Shown: in pieces, positions 55,846-64,000 of the stretch
Layout: each line of letters begins with the position of its first letter
Numbering within the stretch: the first letter of the stretch is position 1
From: Pseudooceanicola spongiae
GTDB taxonomy: Bacteria > Pseudomonadota > Alphaproteobacteria > Rhodobacterales > Rhodobacteraceae
NCBI RefSeq assembly: GCF_014899185.1
Contig: NZ_CP045201.1
Coordinates: forward strand, 976,501 to 1,040,500
Direction of reading: 5' to 3'
DNA length: 64,000 bases
Program-made: the position numbers and the translations under genes
The notes under the pieces: generated by a model
What the model was told of the DNA's origin: nothing
Database searches by the model: none
The model's input: the letters and a program-made list of their open reading frames with translations, nothing else

Positions 55846-56232
55846 ATGGCTTTGCGAGACCAGATCAGAATCATGGTTGTTGACGACATGTCCACCAGCC
55901 GGGGCCTCATTACGCAGGCACTGGATGCATTCGGCATCGGCAATGTCGCTTCGGCGTCCGACGGTGCCGGCGCTCTGAAGGAACTTGAGGCCAAGCCGGT
56001 CCACCTTGTGATCTCGGATTACAACATGCCTGGCATGGACGGTTTGCAACTGCTGCATCAACTCCGCACCGGTGCGAAAACCAAAGGTGTCGGATTTATC
56101 CTGATCACGGGCAAGGCCGACAAGGCCATCATTGATCAGGGCAAAAAGCTGGGCATGAACAACTTCCTCAAGAAACCGTTTGAGCCGAATGAACTACGCG
56201 CCTGCATCGAAGCGGTGGTCGGACGGCTGTAA
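55846..56232 (+). CDS. Chemotaxis response regulator CheY (second copy)
   Basis: 128 residues, a single receiver domain. Acidic pocket DD at 13-14, D58 in VISDYNMPGMDG, T88 and K110 in FLKKPFEP. It is closer to the motor-binding CheY pattern of other bacteria (ITGKAD, KPFEP) than the first copy. Four bp after cheR; the stop overlaps the next start by 1 bp. Two CheY proteins fed by one CheA are typical of alphaproteobacteria, where one often drains phosphate. Confidence 0.92.
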   Translation: MALRDQIRIMVVDDMSTSRGLITQALDAFGIGNVASASDGAGALKELEAKPVHLVISDYNMPGMDGLQLLHQLRTGAKTKGVGFILITGKADKAIIDQGKKLGMNNFLKKPFEPNELRACIEAVVGRL

Positions 56233-56642
56233 TGATTGAGCCTGCTCAGAACATGTCCGGAGGCGACCCTTCGGATCCCGTTGATATCAGCGCCGCCGAT
56301 CTGGCGACGGTTCTCGCGGGACAGGTCTCAGGACTACAGGGCATGACCGCAGGGCTGGAGGAGGCTCTCTCCGCCAGCCTTTGCTCCTGCAATCCTCTGA
56401 CTGAGGCCGCCTTCGTGACGTTTCAACGCATCGACTATATGCGGCAATCGCTGAAGGATATCGAAGGGCTCCTGCTGGAATTTGGTCCAAATTTGGGTTG
56501 GCTGGATAAAAGCATTATCACGAAAGAGGCCTTTTCCCGCTCTGTCGATATGGCCGACAGCATCAGCCCTATGTTGAAGCGAGAGGTCGGCGCTCCGGTG
56601 GATGAGCCATCAAGCCAGGCCGGAGATCTTGATCTTTGGTGA
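56232..56642 (+). CDS. Unknown protein at the end of the chemotaxis operon
   Basis: 136 residues, mostly helical, with no domain I recognise. A helix pair (VLAGQVSGLQGMTAGLEEAL and FQRIDYMRQSLKDIEGLLLEF) suggests a four-helix bundle. The C-terminal DLDLW is short, acidic and aromatic. Because it is translationally coupled to cheY, it may be a phosphatase or partner of that CheY, as CheZ is elsewhere, but CheZ signature residues are not evident. Confidence 0.6.
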   Translation: MIEPAQNMSGGDPSDPVDISAADLATVLAGQVSGLQGMTAGLEEALSASLCSCNPLTEAAFVTFQRIDYMRQSLKDIEGLLLEFGPNLGWLDKSIITKEAFSRSVDMADSISPMLKREVGAPVDEPSSQAGDLDLW

Positions 56643-57089
56643 TATGGTCGCTGGCCTGTTGACGCCAGAGGACGCATTTAAAGTTGCAGCTCGTCAGCCT
56701 GAGACTGGCGGGCTGTCTTTGTATCTGGCGCATGATATTTCGCAAGATTACGGAAAAGCCGCGTCGATCAAACGAAAATTCACGTCTCTTCTTCAGTTTG
56801 TTAAAACTCTTTTCTCGACTCTCGTTTCGAAAATATGGCTCGGCCATTTATCCGGGCCCCTAAAAAGCGAACCCGGTTCCTGCACCCGGTTCGTTTTTTG
56901 GGACTATGACGCTCTCCTAAAAATACCATTTGTTCAGTGTTCTACATGCCGCCACCCTCTCGACAAAAACGCGTCAGTCGGGCTAGATCGTGTCTGAACA
57001 AACATATGTATGCTGGCAATGACCAAGCGAAGCCATATCATGTGGCGCGACAGCCCTGTATGCAGTGAGAAAGTGGAGCGCGTAGCAGA
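56643..57089. other. Gap between the chemotaxis operon and the LuxR gene
   Basis: About 450 bp. It contains the terminator at 56868-56899. The 57000-57089 part should hold the luxR promoter; no lux-box-like palindrome was seen. No gene supported. Confidence 0.5.
56868..56899 (+). terminator. Terminator downstream of the chemotaxis operon
   Basis: CGAACC (56868-56873) pairs with GGTTCG (56888-56893), with a further GG/CC pair after one mismatch, followed by six T. It lies 226 bp after the last gene. Confidence 0.8.
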
Positions 57090-57845
57090 ATGATGCGCCG
57101 GGAATACCTCGAACAACTGACCAACGCTCAATCCATTGAAGAGCTGTGGAATATTCATTGTGCCAAGATGGCGGAATTCGGCTTTGATCGGCTATTGTAT
57201 GGATTTACTCGGTATCGCACATCCACATCTCTTGGCGATCCGGAAGATTTTGTCATTCTGACAAACCACTCCCCCGAATACCGGAAACAATTCCTCGACA
57301 ATGGTCTCTATTTCCATGCGCCCATGGTCCGCTGGGCGCTGGACAATGAAGGCGCCTGTTCTTGGCGTATTCTGAGCGAGATGACCGCAAGCGGTACGCT
57401 GACCGAGAGCGAGCGAAAGGTGATCGCGTTCAATCGCAGCATGGAGGTGACGGCAGGCTATTCGATCTCTTTCAAGTCGATTTCTCCGCGCACCAAGGGG
57501 GCCATCGCCCTGACCGCCGCGCCGGGCATGACGCAGGCCAGTGTCGATGCGATCTGGGCTGAGCATGGCCGCGACATCGTGATCATGAACAACGTCGCGC
57601 ACCTCAAGATCCTGTCCCTGCCCTATTACGGGCCAGCCCGGGAACTGACCCGCCGTCAGCGCGAAGCGCTGCAATGGGTCGGCGACGGCAAGACAACGCA
57701 GGATATCGCCCTGCTGATGGGGCTGACCTCTGCGACCGTCGAAAAGCACCTTAGACTTGCGCGCGACACGCTGAACGTCGAGACGACAGCTCAGGCTGTG
57801 CTGAAAGCGGCCTTCCTCAACCAGATGTTCATTTTCGATGCATGA
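57090..57845 (+). CDS. LuxR-family regulator with autoinducer-binding domain (LuxR solo)
   Basis: 251 residues. The N-terminal ~170 residues match the autoinducer-binding domain (FGFDRLLYGFTRY, YFHAPMVRWALDNEGACSW); the C-terminal HTH is LTRRQREALQWVGDGKTTQDIALLMGLTSATVEKHL. No luxI-type synthase is nearby, so it is a solo that may answer another synthase's signal or another ligand. Similar solos in alphaproteobacteria (VjbR type) control motility and surface genes, which fits its place after the chemotaxis operon. Confidence 0.88.
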   Translation: MMRREYLEQLTNAQSIEELWNIHCAKMAEFGFDRLLYGFTRYRTSTSLGDPEDFVILTNHSPEYRKQFLDNGLYFHAPMVRWALDNEGACSWRILSEMTASGTLTESERKVIAFNRSMEVTAGYSISFKSISPRTKGAIALTAAPGMTQASVDAIWAEHGRDIVIMNNVAHLKILSLPYYGPARELTRRQREALQWVGDGKTTQDIALLMGLTSATVEKHLRLARDTLNVETTAQAVLKAAFLNQMFIFDA

Positions 57846-58172
57846 TCGTACGGCGGTCTGAACCGCTGGATAAATGTTAACGCTCTCAACACCCGAAACC
57901 CCATGTTTTAAGGGATTTCTCAAGGTTCGGTAAACCAAGGTATGGATTACCTTACTTTCTACCCGGCGTTAAAAAAGACATTGTGCAGGTGTTCCGTGAG
58001 TGGTGGCATTTAGGCCATGGAGCACCGGCCCGTACCCCTGCGATCACAGGGCCATACGCGTCGACCGGGCAACCGGACGCCGGCTGGAGAGCGTATTGAT
58101 CCGCTCTTCATCCGGCACAGCAATGGCGGATACGTTAACATCCCCGTTTCCAAACCCCCATTGCTTGAATGG

Positions 58173-58203
58173 CGGTGCCGGTTGTCCCGACCGGCACCGT
58201 TTT
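58173..58203 (+). terminator. Strong terminator with no adjacent upstream gene
   Basis: CGGTGCCGGT (58173-58182) pairs perfectly with ACCGGCACCG (58190-58199), followed by TTTTCG. Strength exceeds what a chance hairpin would show. Confidence 0.85.
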
Positions 58204-58254
58204 CGTTCGCCCGCCCCTCAGCACCAGTCATCTCGTGATAAGCTCATGCAGAAA

Positions 58255-58278
58255 GGGCCGGAGGTTTCCCCCCGGCCC
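58255..58278 (-). terminator. Terminator of rpsB-tsf
   Basis: On the minus strand GGGCCGG (58278-58272) pairs with CCGGCCC (58261-58255), followed by TTTC, 34 bp after the tsf stop. Confidence 0.7.
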
Positions 58279-58311
58279 TGATCCGATAGCGCAAAACCAA
58301 TCCCGAAAGGA

Positions 58312-59187
58312 TCAGCCCTTGGCGGCTTTTGCCACTTCGGCTGCGAAATCTTCGACTTCTTTTTCAATGCCTTCGCCGACTTCGAGACGCACGAAGCCAA
58401 CGACTTCAACGCCAGCTTCCTTGGCAGCCGCCTCGACCGTCAGGTCGGGGTTGATGACAAAGGCCTGACCCAGCAGGGTCACTTCGCCGAGGTATTTCTT
58501 CATGCGGCCTTTGATCATGTTTTCGATGATCGCTTCCGGCTTGCCGGATTCGCGGGCCTGCTCGGTCAGCACAGACCGCTCACGCTCGACCAGCGCCGGG
58601 TCGAGATCGGCTTCGCCGAGCGACGCGGGGTTGGCAGCGGCGATGTGCATCGCAACCTGACGACCGAAGTCTTCGTTGTCACCTTTCAGCGCAACCAGAA
58701 CACCGATCTTGCCCATGCCTTCAGCCGCAGCGTTGTGCACGTAGGACACGACCTGCTCGCCTTCCAGCGTCGCCATCCGGCGCAGGGTCATGTTTTCGCC
58801 GATGGTGGCGATCTTGTCGGTGATCAGCGTCTCGACAGCTTTGCCGTTCACGTCTGCGGTCTTCAGCGCGTCCAGATCGGACACACCGAGGGCAGCCGAT
58901 GCGATCGACGCAACCATTTGCTGGAATTCAGCATTCTTGCCAACAAAGTCGGTTTCCGAGTTCACTTCGACAGCAACACCCTTGCCATCTTGCACGGCCA
59001 GAGCGACGAGGCCCTCGGCTGCGGTACGGCCGGCCTTCTTGGCGGCTTTCGCCAGGCCTTTGGTGCGCAGCCAGTCAACGGCCGCTTCGATGTCGCCATC
59101 GGTCTCGGTCAGCGCCTTTTTGGCATCCATCATGCCTGCGCCGGTCATCTCGCGCAGTTCTTTAACCTGAGCAGCAGTGATCGCCAT
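58312..59187 (-). CDS. tsf: Translation elongation factor Ts
   Basis: 291 residues, normal for alphaproteobacteria. [22 protein letters not shown] at the start and the TDF motif in [10 protein letters not shown] are the EF-Tu contact signatures. It is the nucleotide exchange factor for EF-Tu. Follows rpsB by 115 bp in the usual order. Confidence 0.97.
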   Translation of the reverse strand: MAITAAQVKELREMTGAGMMDAKKALTETDGDIEAAVDWLRTKGLAKAAKKAGRTAAEGLVALAVQDGKGVAVEVNSETDFVGKNAEFQQMVASIASAALGVSDLDALKTADVNGKAVETLITDKIATIGENMTLRRMATLEGEQVVSYVHNAAAEGMGKIGVLVALKGDNEDFGRQVAMHIAAANPASLGEADLDPALVERERSVLTEQARESGKPEAIIENMIKGRMKKYLGEVTLLGQAFVINPDLTVEAAAKEAGVEVVGFVRLEVGEGIEKEVEDFAAEVAKAAKG

Positions 59188-59302
59188 GGGGGATCTCCTT
59201 ACGTCTGAAATGGGGTCCGGCCGCGGATATCACGCGGCCGGTGACAGTTCTGTAACGGCCCGCCCCTTTGGTGAAATCACACCGGGGACGTGGCCGAAAT
59301 CC

Positions 59303-60061
59303 TTAGGCTTCAGCGACAGTTTCTTCGACGGGGGCGTCGAGGAATTCACCCATGTCAACGCCAGCGGCGCCGAGCTGAGCGGTCATGCCGTCGAGCGCTG
59401 CGCGCGATGCCAGATCGCAATAGAGCGAGATGGCGCGTGCGGCGTCGTCGTTGCCGGGGATGATGTAGTCGATGCCATCGGGCGAGCAGTTGGTGTCGAC
59501 GATGGCGACAACCGGGATGCCCAGCTTCTTGGCTTCCAGGATGGCCAGCGCTTCTTTCTTGACGTCGATGACGAAAAGCAGGTCGGGAACGCCGCCCATT
59601 TCACGAATGCCGCCGAGCGACGCTTGCAGTTTGGTCTGCTCACGTTCCATGCCAAGACGCTCTTTCTTGGTCAGGCCTTCGGCACCACCTTCGAGCTTCT
59701 CATCGACTTCTTTCAGACGGTTGATCGACTGGGAAACGGTTTTCCAGTTGGTCAGCGTGCCGCCGAGCCAGCGGTGGTTCATGTAGTATTGTGCGCATTT
59801 TTCAGCGGCTTCGGCGATCGGCGCTGCGGCCTGACGCTTGGTGCCAACGAACAGAACGCGGCCGTTTTTCGCGACGGTGTCACGAATGACCTGCAGAGCC
59901 TGGTCGAGCATCGGCAGAGTTTGCGTCAGATCCATGATGTGGATGCCGTTGCGCGCGCCGTAGATGTATTCGCCCATACGGGGATTCCAGCGCTGCGTCT
60001 GGTGGCCGAAGTGTACGCCGGCTTCAAGCAGCTGACGCATGGTGAACTCAGGAAGAGCCAT
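59303..60061 (-). CDS. rpsB: 30S ribosomal protein S2
   Basis: 252 residues: [34 protein letters not shown], and [19 protein letters not shown] are the S2 signatures. The C-terminus is acidic ([10 protein letters not shown]). Promoter at 60201-60229 gives a leader of about 130 nt, in which S2 feedback could act. Confidence 0.97.
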   Translation of the reverse strand: MALPEFTMRQLLEAGVHFGHQTQRWNPRMGEYIYGARNGIHIMDLTQTLPMLDQALQVIRDTVAKNGRVLFVGTKRQAAAPIAEAAEKCAQYYMNHRWLGGTLTNWKTVSQSINRLKEVDEKLEGGAEGLTKKERLGMEREQTKLQASLGGIREMGGVPDLLFVIDVKKEALAILEAKKLGIPVVAIVDTNCSPDGIDYIIPGNDDAARAISLYCDLASRAALDGMTAQLGAAGVDMGEFLDAPVEETVAEA

Positions 60062-60200
60062 GTCTATATCCTTTCCGGTTTACGCCTTGGCGAGGGGTGT
60101 GAACCAGAACCGCCCTGCAAAGGGGGACAAGGTCAACCGGTGGACGCATGGGGATGTCTCTCCCATAGGCCCGCCCCCGCCTGCGGGATTGAGTGGCGCT

Positions 60201-60229
60201 GCATTACACGCCCTTTTGCGCCATTGCAA
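60201..60229 (-). promoter_or_regulatory. Possible rpsB promoter
   Basis: On the minus strand TTGCAA (60229-60224) and TAATGC (60206-60201) are 17 bp apart. The -10 is poor, but spacing and the TTGCA-type -35 match other promoters of this window. Confidence 0.35.
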
Positions 60230-60270
60230 CCCCAGAGCGGTGCAACCTGCGCGACCCCCGGCAAACGCCT

Positions 60271-60981
60271 TCAGATAAAGGCCCGCTCCAGCAGCGTGTA
60301 AAAGCCCAGACTGGCCACGGCGACCGCGACCGGCAGCGCGACACGGGTGCGGTACCAGGCCTGATTCCGGGTCCAGACACCCAGCACCACGAAGGCCAGC
60401 AGCAGCACCGCAATCTGGCCCAGCCCCACGCCGATGCTGAAGCCTGCCAGCTCCGGCAGCGCCTGCCCCTTGGGCCAGCCGGTCTCGCGCAGGATCCGTG
60501 CCCAGCTCAGCCCCTGCAGCAGCCCGACGCCAAAAACCAGCGACGTGCGAAACCACGTCACACCGCTGGCGGAACTGGCAGAGAAGATCGTCTCGATTGC
60601 CAGCAGCGTGATCGACAAGGCCAGCAACGGCCCCAGAATCTGCATGGGCAGATCGATCATGCCGAAGGTGCCGAGGGCCAGCGTCGCACTCTGCGCCACA
60701 GCGAACGCGACCGCCTGCCAGAGCAATGGCTTGAGAAAGGGCGACAGGATGAACAACGCCAAAAGGAACAGCATATGGTCGCCACCGAACGGCAGGATCT
60801 GGTCAAATCCGACAGCGATGAAATCCAGCAAAGTCGTCAACGCGGAAACAGCGTCCGAAGACCCTCCGGTGTCGGCCATCGCACCCACGGCCCCCGACAG
60901 GCTCAGACCTGCCGCTATCAACATCACTGCACCACAACGAAGGCTCAACCGCCCCGGAACTTGCGAAACAAATCTGCGCAC
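60271..60981 (-). CDS. HupE/UreJ family membrane protein
   Basis: 236 residues with an N-terminal signal segment and about six membrane helices. The family motif GFDQILPFGGDHMLFLLALFIL is present, including the His of the GFxHIxxGxDHxxF signature in altered form (DQ for HI). Known members take up nickel or cobalt, but this longer group is common in marine alphaproteobacteria without hydrogenase or urease genes, as here. Substrate unknown. Stands alone upstream of rpsB. Confidence 0.75.
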   Translation of the reverse strand: MRRFVSQVPGRLSLRCGAVMLIAAGLSLSGAVGAMADTGGSSDAVSALTTLLDFIAVGFDQILPFGGDHMLFLLALFILSPFLKPLLWQAVAFAVAQSATLALGTFGMIDLPMQILGPLLALSITLLAIETIFSASSASGVTWFRTSLVFGVGLLQGLSWARILRETGWPKGQALPELAGFSIGVGLGQIAVLLLAFVVLGVWTRNQAWYRTRVALPVAVAVASLGFYTLLERAFI

Positions 60982-61209
60982 TGCGCCAACCTCTTAAGAC
61001 TAAAAATCAGTGACTTTCTGAATAGGGAAAAATTGAAACACTTCCTTGAACAGTTCAAGCGCCAAGGCAGACTTTTGCGGTTTTGCACGCGGCGGTGCCA
61101 AAAGCCTGTGCATCGAAGTCTGTGGGGGCGCAGGGCAAGCTCACACCGACCGCGCGGCGCGCTCCGGCATTTTCCTTGCGCTTGGCACAGACAGCGCTAA
61201 CAAGGCGCC

Positions 61210-62103
61210 ATGAACAAGCCATCCGACATCCTCTGTATCGGCGCCGTCCTGTGGGACATCATCGGGCGCTCTGCCAGCCATATGCGTCAGGGCTCCGATG
61301 TGCCCGGTCGCATCACCCGCCTGCCCGGTGGCGTCGCGATGAACATCGCCATGACGCTGGCCCGCTTCGGCATGCGCCCGGCCCTGCTGACCGCCATCGG
61401 CCGCGACCCCGAGGGCGACGAGCTGGTGCGTGCCTGCGCCGATCTCGGCATGGACACCGACCATATCTATCGCTCCGAGGATCTGCCGACCGACCGCTAT
61501 ATGGCCGTCGAGGGCGCCAATGGCCTGATCGCCGCCGTCGCCGACGCCCATTCGCTTGAGGCTGCGGGCTCCAAGATCCTGCGCCCGCTGATGGATGGCA
61601 CGCTCGGCTCGGCCGAGGCGCCCTATGCGGGCCCCGTCGCGCTCGATGGCAACCTGACGCTTAATCTGCTGGAGGAGATCGCCGCATCGCCCGCTTTCGC
61701 GCGTGCTGACCTGCGCGTCGCCCCGGCCTCGCCCGGCAAGGCCGAGCGTCTGCGCCCCTTCCTCGCCCATGGCCGCGCCCTGCTCTATGTGAACCTTGAG
61801 GAAGCCGGGCTGCTCTGCCAGCGCGAATTCACCTCCTCCGAAGCCGCAGCCGCAGGCCTTTTGAAACGCGGTGCCACCCGTGTTCTGGTCACCGATGGCG
61901 GCGGCGCGGCCTGCGACGGCACTGCCGAGGGGCTGATCAGCCAAGCCCCGCCCGCCGTTCTGGTGACCCGCGTCACCGGCGCGGGCGACACCTTCATGGC
62001 CGCCCATATTGTGGCTGAGGCCGAGGGCGCGCCGCGCGCCGAGGCCCTGCAACGCGCCCTGATGGCCGCTGCGCGCTATGTCTCCGGCGATACCGCGCTT
62101 TAA
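61210..62103 (+). CDS. psuK: Pseudouridine kinase (PfkB family)
   Basis: 297 residues. PfkB motif 1 PGGVAMNIAMTLARFG near 38-53 and motif 2 VTRVTGAGDTFMAAH near 254-268 with the catalytic Asp. It phosphorylates pseudouridine to pseudouridine 5'-phosphate. The assignment as PsuK rather than another sugar kinase rests on the psuG gene 37 bp downstream. No transporter gene accompanies the pair. Confidence 0.88.
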   Translation: MNKPSDILCIGAVLWDIIGRSASHMRQGSDVPGRITRLPGGVAMNIAMTLARFGMRPALLTAIGRDPEGDELVRACADLGMDTDHIYRSEDLPTDRYMAVEGANGLIAAVADAHSLEAAGSKILRPLMDGTLGSAEAPYAGPVALDGNLTLNLLEEIAASPAFARADLRVAPASPGKAERLRPFLAHGRALLYVNLEEAGLLCQREFTSSEAAAAGLLKRGATRVLVTDGGGAACDGTAEGLISQAPPAVLVTRVTGAGDTFMAAHIVAEAEGAPRAEALQRALMAAARYVSGDTAL

Positions 62104-62140
62104 TTCCGACACACTAGAGACCACAGAAAAGGACATCCCC

Positions 62141-63043
62141 ATGGCGATGATCACCAAATCGGCCGAGCTTTTGAAAGCACAGGAAACCGGCCAGCCCATC
62201 GTCGCGCTGGAAAGCACGATCATCACGCATGGCATGCCGTTTCCGCAGAACCTCGAAACCGCCCGCATGGTCGAGGATGACATCCGCGCCGCTGGCGCCG
62301 TGCCCGCCACCATGGCCGTGCTCAACGGCACCCTGCACGCCGGGCTTGAGCCTGAGCAGCTGGAAGCCCTCGCGCAGGCCAAGGACGTCGACAAGGTCAG
62401 CCGCGCCGATATGGCCGTCTGCATGTCGCTGGGCCGCACCGGTGCCACGACCGTGGCCGCGACGATGATCGCTGCCCGCCTCGCCGGCATCTCGGTCTTT
62501 GCCACTGGCGGCATCGGTGGCGTGCACCGCGGCGCCGAGCAGACCTTCGACATCTCCGCTGACCTCGCCGAGCTGGGCCAGACCGCCGTGACGGTCGTCG
62601 CCGCTGGCGCCAAGGCCATCCTCGACGTGCCGAAAACGCTTGAGGTGCTGGAAACCTACGGCGTGCCCGTCATCGCCTATGGCCAGCCCGACATGCCCGC
62701 CTTCTGGTCGCGCCACTCCGATCTGCCCGCCCCGCTCAGCATGTCGCGCGCCGAAGACATCGCCGCCTCGCACAAGATGCGCGCCGCCCTCGGCCTGCCC
62801 GGTGGTCAGCTGATCGCCAACCCGGTGCCCGAAGCGGACGAGATCCCGGCCGAGCAGATCAACCCGATCATCGCGCAAGCTCTGGCCGAGGCCGAGGCGC
62901 AGGGCATCACCGCCAAGAAGGTGACCCCCTTCCTGCTGCAGCGCATTTTTGAGCTGACCGAGGGCCGTTCGCTGGTGACCAATATCGCGCTCGTGCGCAA
63001 CAACGCCCGTCTGGCCGCCGAAATCGCCCGCCATCTTGTCTGA
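62141..63043 (+). CDS. psuG: Pseudouridine-5'-phosphate glycosidase
   Basis: 300 residues: VALESTIITHGMPFPQN, then KVSRADMAVCMSLGRTGATTVAATM, FATGGIGGVHRGAEQTFDISADL and the end TEGRSLVTNIALVRNNARLAAEIA are the PsuG signatures. It splits the C-C glycosidic bond into uracil and ribose 5-phosphate, completing pseudouridine breakdown. ATG 62141 has AAAAGGA upstream. Ends before a perfect 12-bp hairpin. Confidence 0.96.
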   Translation: MAMITKSAELLKAQETGQPIVALESTIITHGMPFPQNLETARMVEDDIRAAGAVPATMAVLNGTLHAGLEPEQLEALAQAKDVDKVSRADMAVCMSLGRTGATTVAATMIAARLAGISVFATGGIGGVHRGAEQTFDISADLAELGQTAVTVVAAGAKAILDVPKTLEVLETYGVPVIAYGQPDMPAFWSRHSDLPAPLSMSRAEDIAASHKMRAALGLPGGQLIANPVPEADEIPAEQINPIIAQALAEAEAQGITAKKVTPFLLQRIFELTEGRSLVTNIALVRNNARLAAEIARHLV

Positions 63044-63049
63044 GCCACT

Positions 63050-63086
63050 GGCGCAGGCGTTGATCACAAAGATTAACGCCTGCGCC
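63050..63086 (+). terminator. Terminator-like hairpin after psuG
   Basis: GGCGCAGGCGTT (63050-63061) pairs perfectly with AACGCCTGCGCC (63075-63086) across 13 nt. No T-run follows, so it may stabilise the 3' end or need Rho. Confidence 0.55.
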
Positions 63087-63152
63087 CCATTGTCGCAAAG
63101 CGCCCCAGTGCCTAGGTTTGTCTCCGATGCACGCACCCTGTTCGGAACCTAA

Positions 63153-63842
63153 ATGAACGACCCGCTCAACGACCATGCGCCCAACAAACCCAAAGTGTTC
63201 GCACGCCTGCGCTCATCCTTCCTGACCGGCATCGTCGTCATCCTGCCGGTGGCGCTGACGATCTGGCTGCTCTGGTCTCTGCTAGGCTGGGTTGACGGCT
63301 TTGTGCTGCCGCTGGTCCCCGAACGCTTCCAGCCCGAAGAATACATCGGCATCAACCTGCGCGGCGTCGGGATCATCTTCTTTCTGATCTTCACCATCAT
63401 CATCGGCTGGGTCGCCAAGGGCCTGATCGGGCGCTCGCTGATCCGCTACGGCGAAAGCATCGTCAACCGCATGCCGGTGGTCCGCTCGATCTACTCGGGC
63501 GTCAAGCAGATCGCCGAAACCGTCTTTGCCCAGCAAGAGCGCAGCTTTGAACAGGCCTGCCTCGTGCAATATCCGCGCCGGGGCATCTGGGCCATCGGCT
63601 TCGTCTCGACCGAGGCAAAGGGCGAGATTTCGGTGCGTGCGGAAACCGGATCGCGGCTCTTGTCGGTCTTCGTGCCGACCACGCCGAACCCGACCTCGGG
63701 CTTCCTGCTGTATTTCCCCGAAGAAGACGTCACCATCCTCGACATGTCGATCGAGGATGCGGCCAAACTGGTGATCTCCGCCGGCCTCGTCTACCCGACC
63801 CCGAAAGAGCCCGCCAAGCCGCTGATCCGCGACGCGAAGTGA
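63153..63842 (+). CDS. DUF502 membrane protein
   Basis: 229 residues. Two membrane helices near 22-45 and 72-95, then a soluble domain with VRSIYSGVKQIAETVFA, LVQYPRRGIWAIGFVS and VPTTPNPTSGFLLYFPEEDV, the DUF502 pattern. Found in many bacteria and in plants (LCV proteins); role unknown, possibly in membrane transport or signalling. Converges on the next gene. Confidence 0.85.
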   Translation: MNDPLNDHAPNKPKVFARLRSSFLTGIVVILPVALTIWLLWSLLGWVDGFVLPLVPERFQPEEYIGINLRGVGIIFFLIFTIIIGWVAKGLIGRSLIRYGESIVNRMPVVRSIYSGVKQIAETVFAQQERSFEQACLVQYPRRGIWAIGFVSTEAKGEISVRAETGSRLLSVFVPTTPNPTSGFLLYFPEEDVTILDMSIEDAAKLVISAGLVYPTPKEPAKPLIRDAK

Positions 63843-63876
63843 TCCGCGCCGCGGCCGAGCGCTCAATCGCGGCGTC

Positions 63877-64000
63877 TCAGTTGAACATCTCTCTCAGATT
63901 GACGGTCGAGACCTTGTTCAGATCGTCACGATGCTCCGCGAGGAACGTCTCGGCCGAGGCCCGTCCCGCCGCTTTCAGCGCGTTCAGCAGATAGGCATTC
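63877..64000 (-). CDS. C-terminal end of a probable patatin-like phospholipase (partial)
   Basis: Only the last 41 codons are in the window, ending at TGA 63879-63877. The tail reads ASAETFLAEHRDDLNKV and STVNLREMF in order, which resembles the C-terminus of DUF3734-type patatin-like proteins (FLxxHxDDLxxxSTVDLxxMF). Too short for a firm call; the catalytic part lies beyond the window. Confidence 0.45.
   Translation of the reverse strand, partial: NAYLLNALKAAGRASAETFLAEHRDDLNKVSTVNLREMFN

Larger units (their letters stand above)
57846..58311. other. Intergenic region with two terminators and a possible small RNA
   Basis: About 470 bp with no supported gene. A plus-strand terminator at 58173-58203 lies 330 bp from the LuxR stop; the minus-strand hairpin at 58255-58278 serves tsf. 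The segment from about 57970 to 58203 contains paired blocks such as TGGC/GCCA and could be a small RNA. Confidence 0.45.

Noticed and set aside
56602-56997. 131-codon frame after the chemotaxis operon
   Set aside because: It starts inside the previous gene and reads through the terminator at 56868.
57876-57891. CtrA site after the LuxR gene (TTAACGCTCTCAAC)
   Set aside because: Only one half-site matches; the second half reads AACA at the required spacing.
57201-57938. 248-codon frame antisense to the LuxR gene
   Set aside because: Shadow frame; the sense strand has both conserved LuxR domains.

Overview
The window is a GC-rich, gene-dense piece of an alphaproteobacterial chromosome, most probably from a marine member of the Rhodobacteraceae (Roseobacter group). 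The family-level call rests on several things seen together: a ChpT phosphotransferase next to a DUF3553 gene, a suf operon led by an IscR with one cysteine, an L21 protein with a long C-terminal tail, ornithine-lipid genes olsB-olsA, a free-standing methyltetrahydrofolate-binding methyltransferase as in split-MetH roseobacters, and three copies of an intergenic element I know from this family. No phage, insertion sequence, plasmid gene or CRISPR array was found. Genus cannot be read from this sequence.

Layout. 1-3.3 kb: amino-acid ABC transporter, a kynureninase-like PLP enzyme cut by the window edge, and a divergent GntR regulator. 3.7 kb: tRNA-Arg(CCG). 3.8-4.8 kb: an O-methyltransferase. 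5.0-13.6 kb: a long leftward iron-sulfur (suf) operon, iscR to sufS, also carrying a YbjQ protein, a methyltransferase-like protein and two Yip1-type membrane proteins; an Irr/ICE-like box lies in its divergent promoter region. 13.7-18.7 kb: rightward accessory genes (alpha/beta hydrolase, a duplicated HD-domain protein, a TPR protein, a MarR-GNAT fusion with paired operators). 19-31 kb: mfd, hemB, a SYLF lipoprotein, usg, gyrA, a LysR regulator and a small outer-membrane protein. 31-37 kb: M32 carboxypeptidase, haem A synthase, trmJ, a ThiE-like protein, olsA-olsB. 37-43 kb: DUF3553, chpT, and the leftward rplU-rpmA-GNAT-obgE-proB-proA group. 43-48.7 kb: two DUF2059 genes, tRNA-Ser(CGA), pdxA, rlmE, ppx/gppA. 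48.8-51.2 kb: a one-carbon cluster. 51.7-56.6 kb: a chemotaxis operon (STAS-cheY-cheA-cheW-cheR-cheY-unknown). 57-58 kb: a LuxR solo. 58.3-64 kb: tsf-rpsB, a HupE/UreJ protein, pseudouridine catabolism (psuK-psuG), DUF502, and the tail of a probable patatin-like gene.

How it fits together. Three regulatory threads are visible. Iron: an ICE-like box and the unusual IscR sit at the head of the suf operon. Cell cycle and motility: chpT, the CtrA phosphorelay hub, is encoded 14 kb from a chemotaxis operon with a near-consensus CtrA site, and a LuxR solo follows that operon. One-carbon and B12 metabolism: a MetF-like and a pterin-binding methyltransferase gene are separated by an array of 8-bp units repeated every 11 bp.

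The least explained signals are non-coding: the 11-bp-period arrays near 18.9 and 50.2 kb, the TTTGCAAA cluster near 18.8 kb, the dispersed GCCTCCGGCGGG element (which appears to supply the ribosome binding site of rlmE), and two strong terminators with no gene in front of them near 30.1 and 58.2 kb. I did not see a clearly new multi-gene system; the best candidates for novelty are these elements and the domain-duplicated HD protein.
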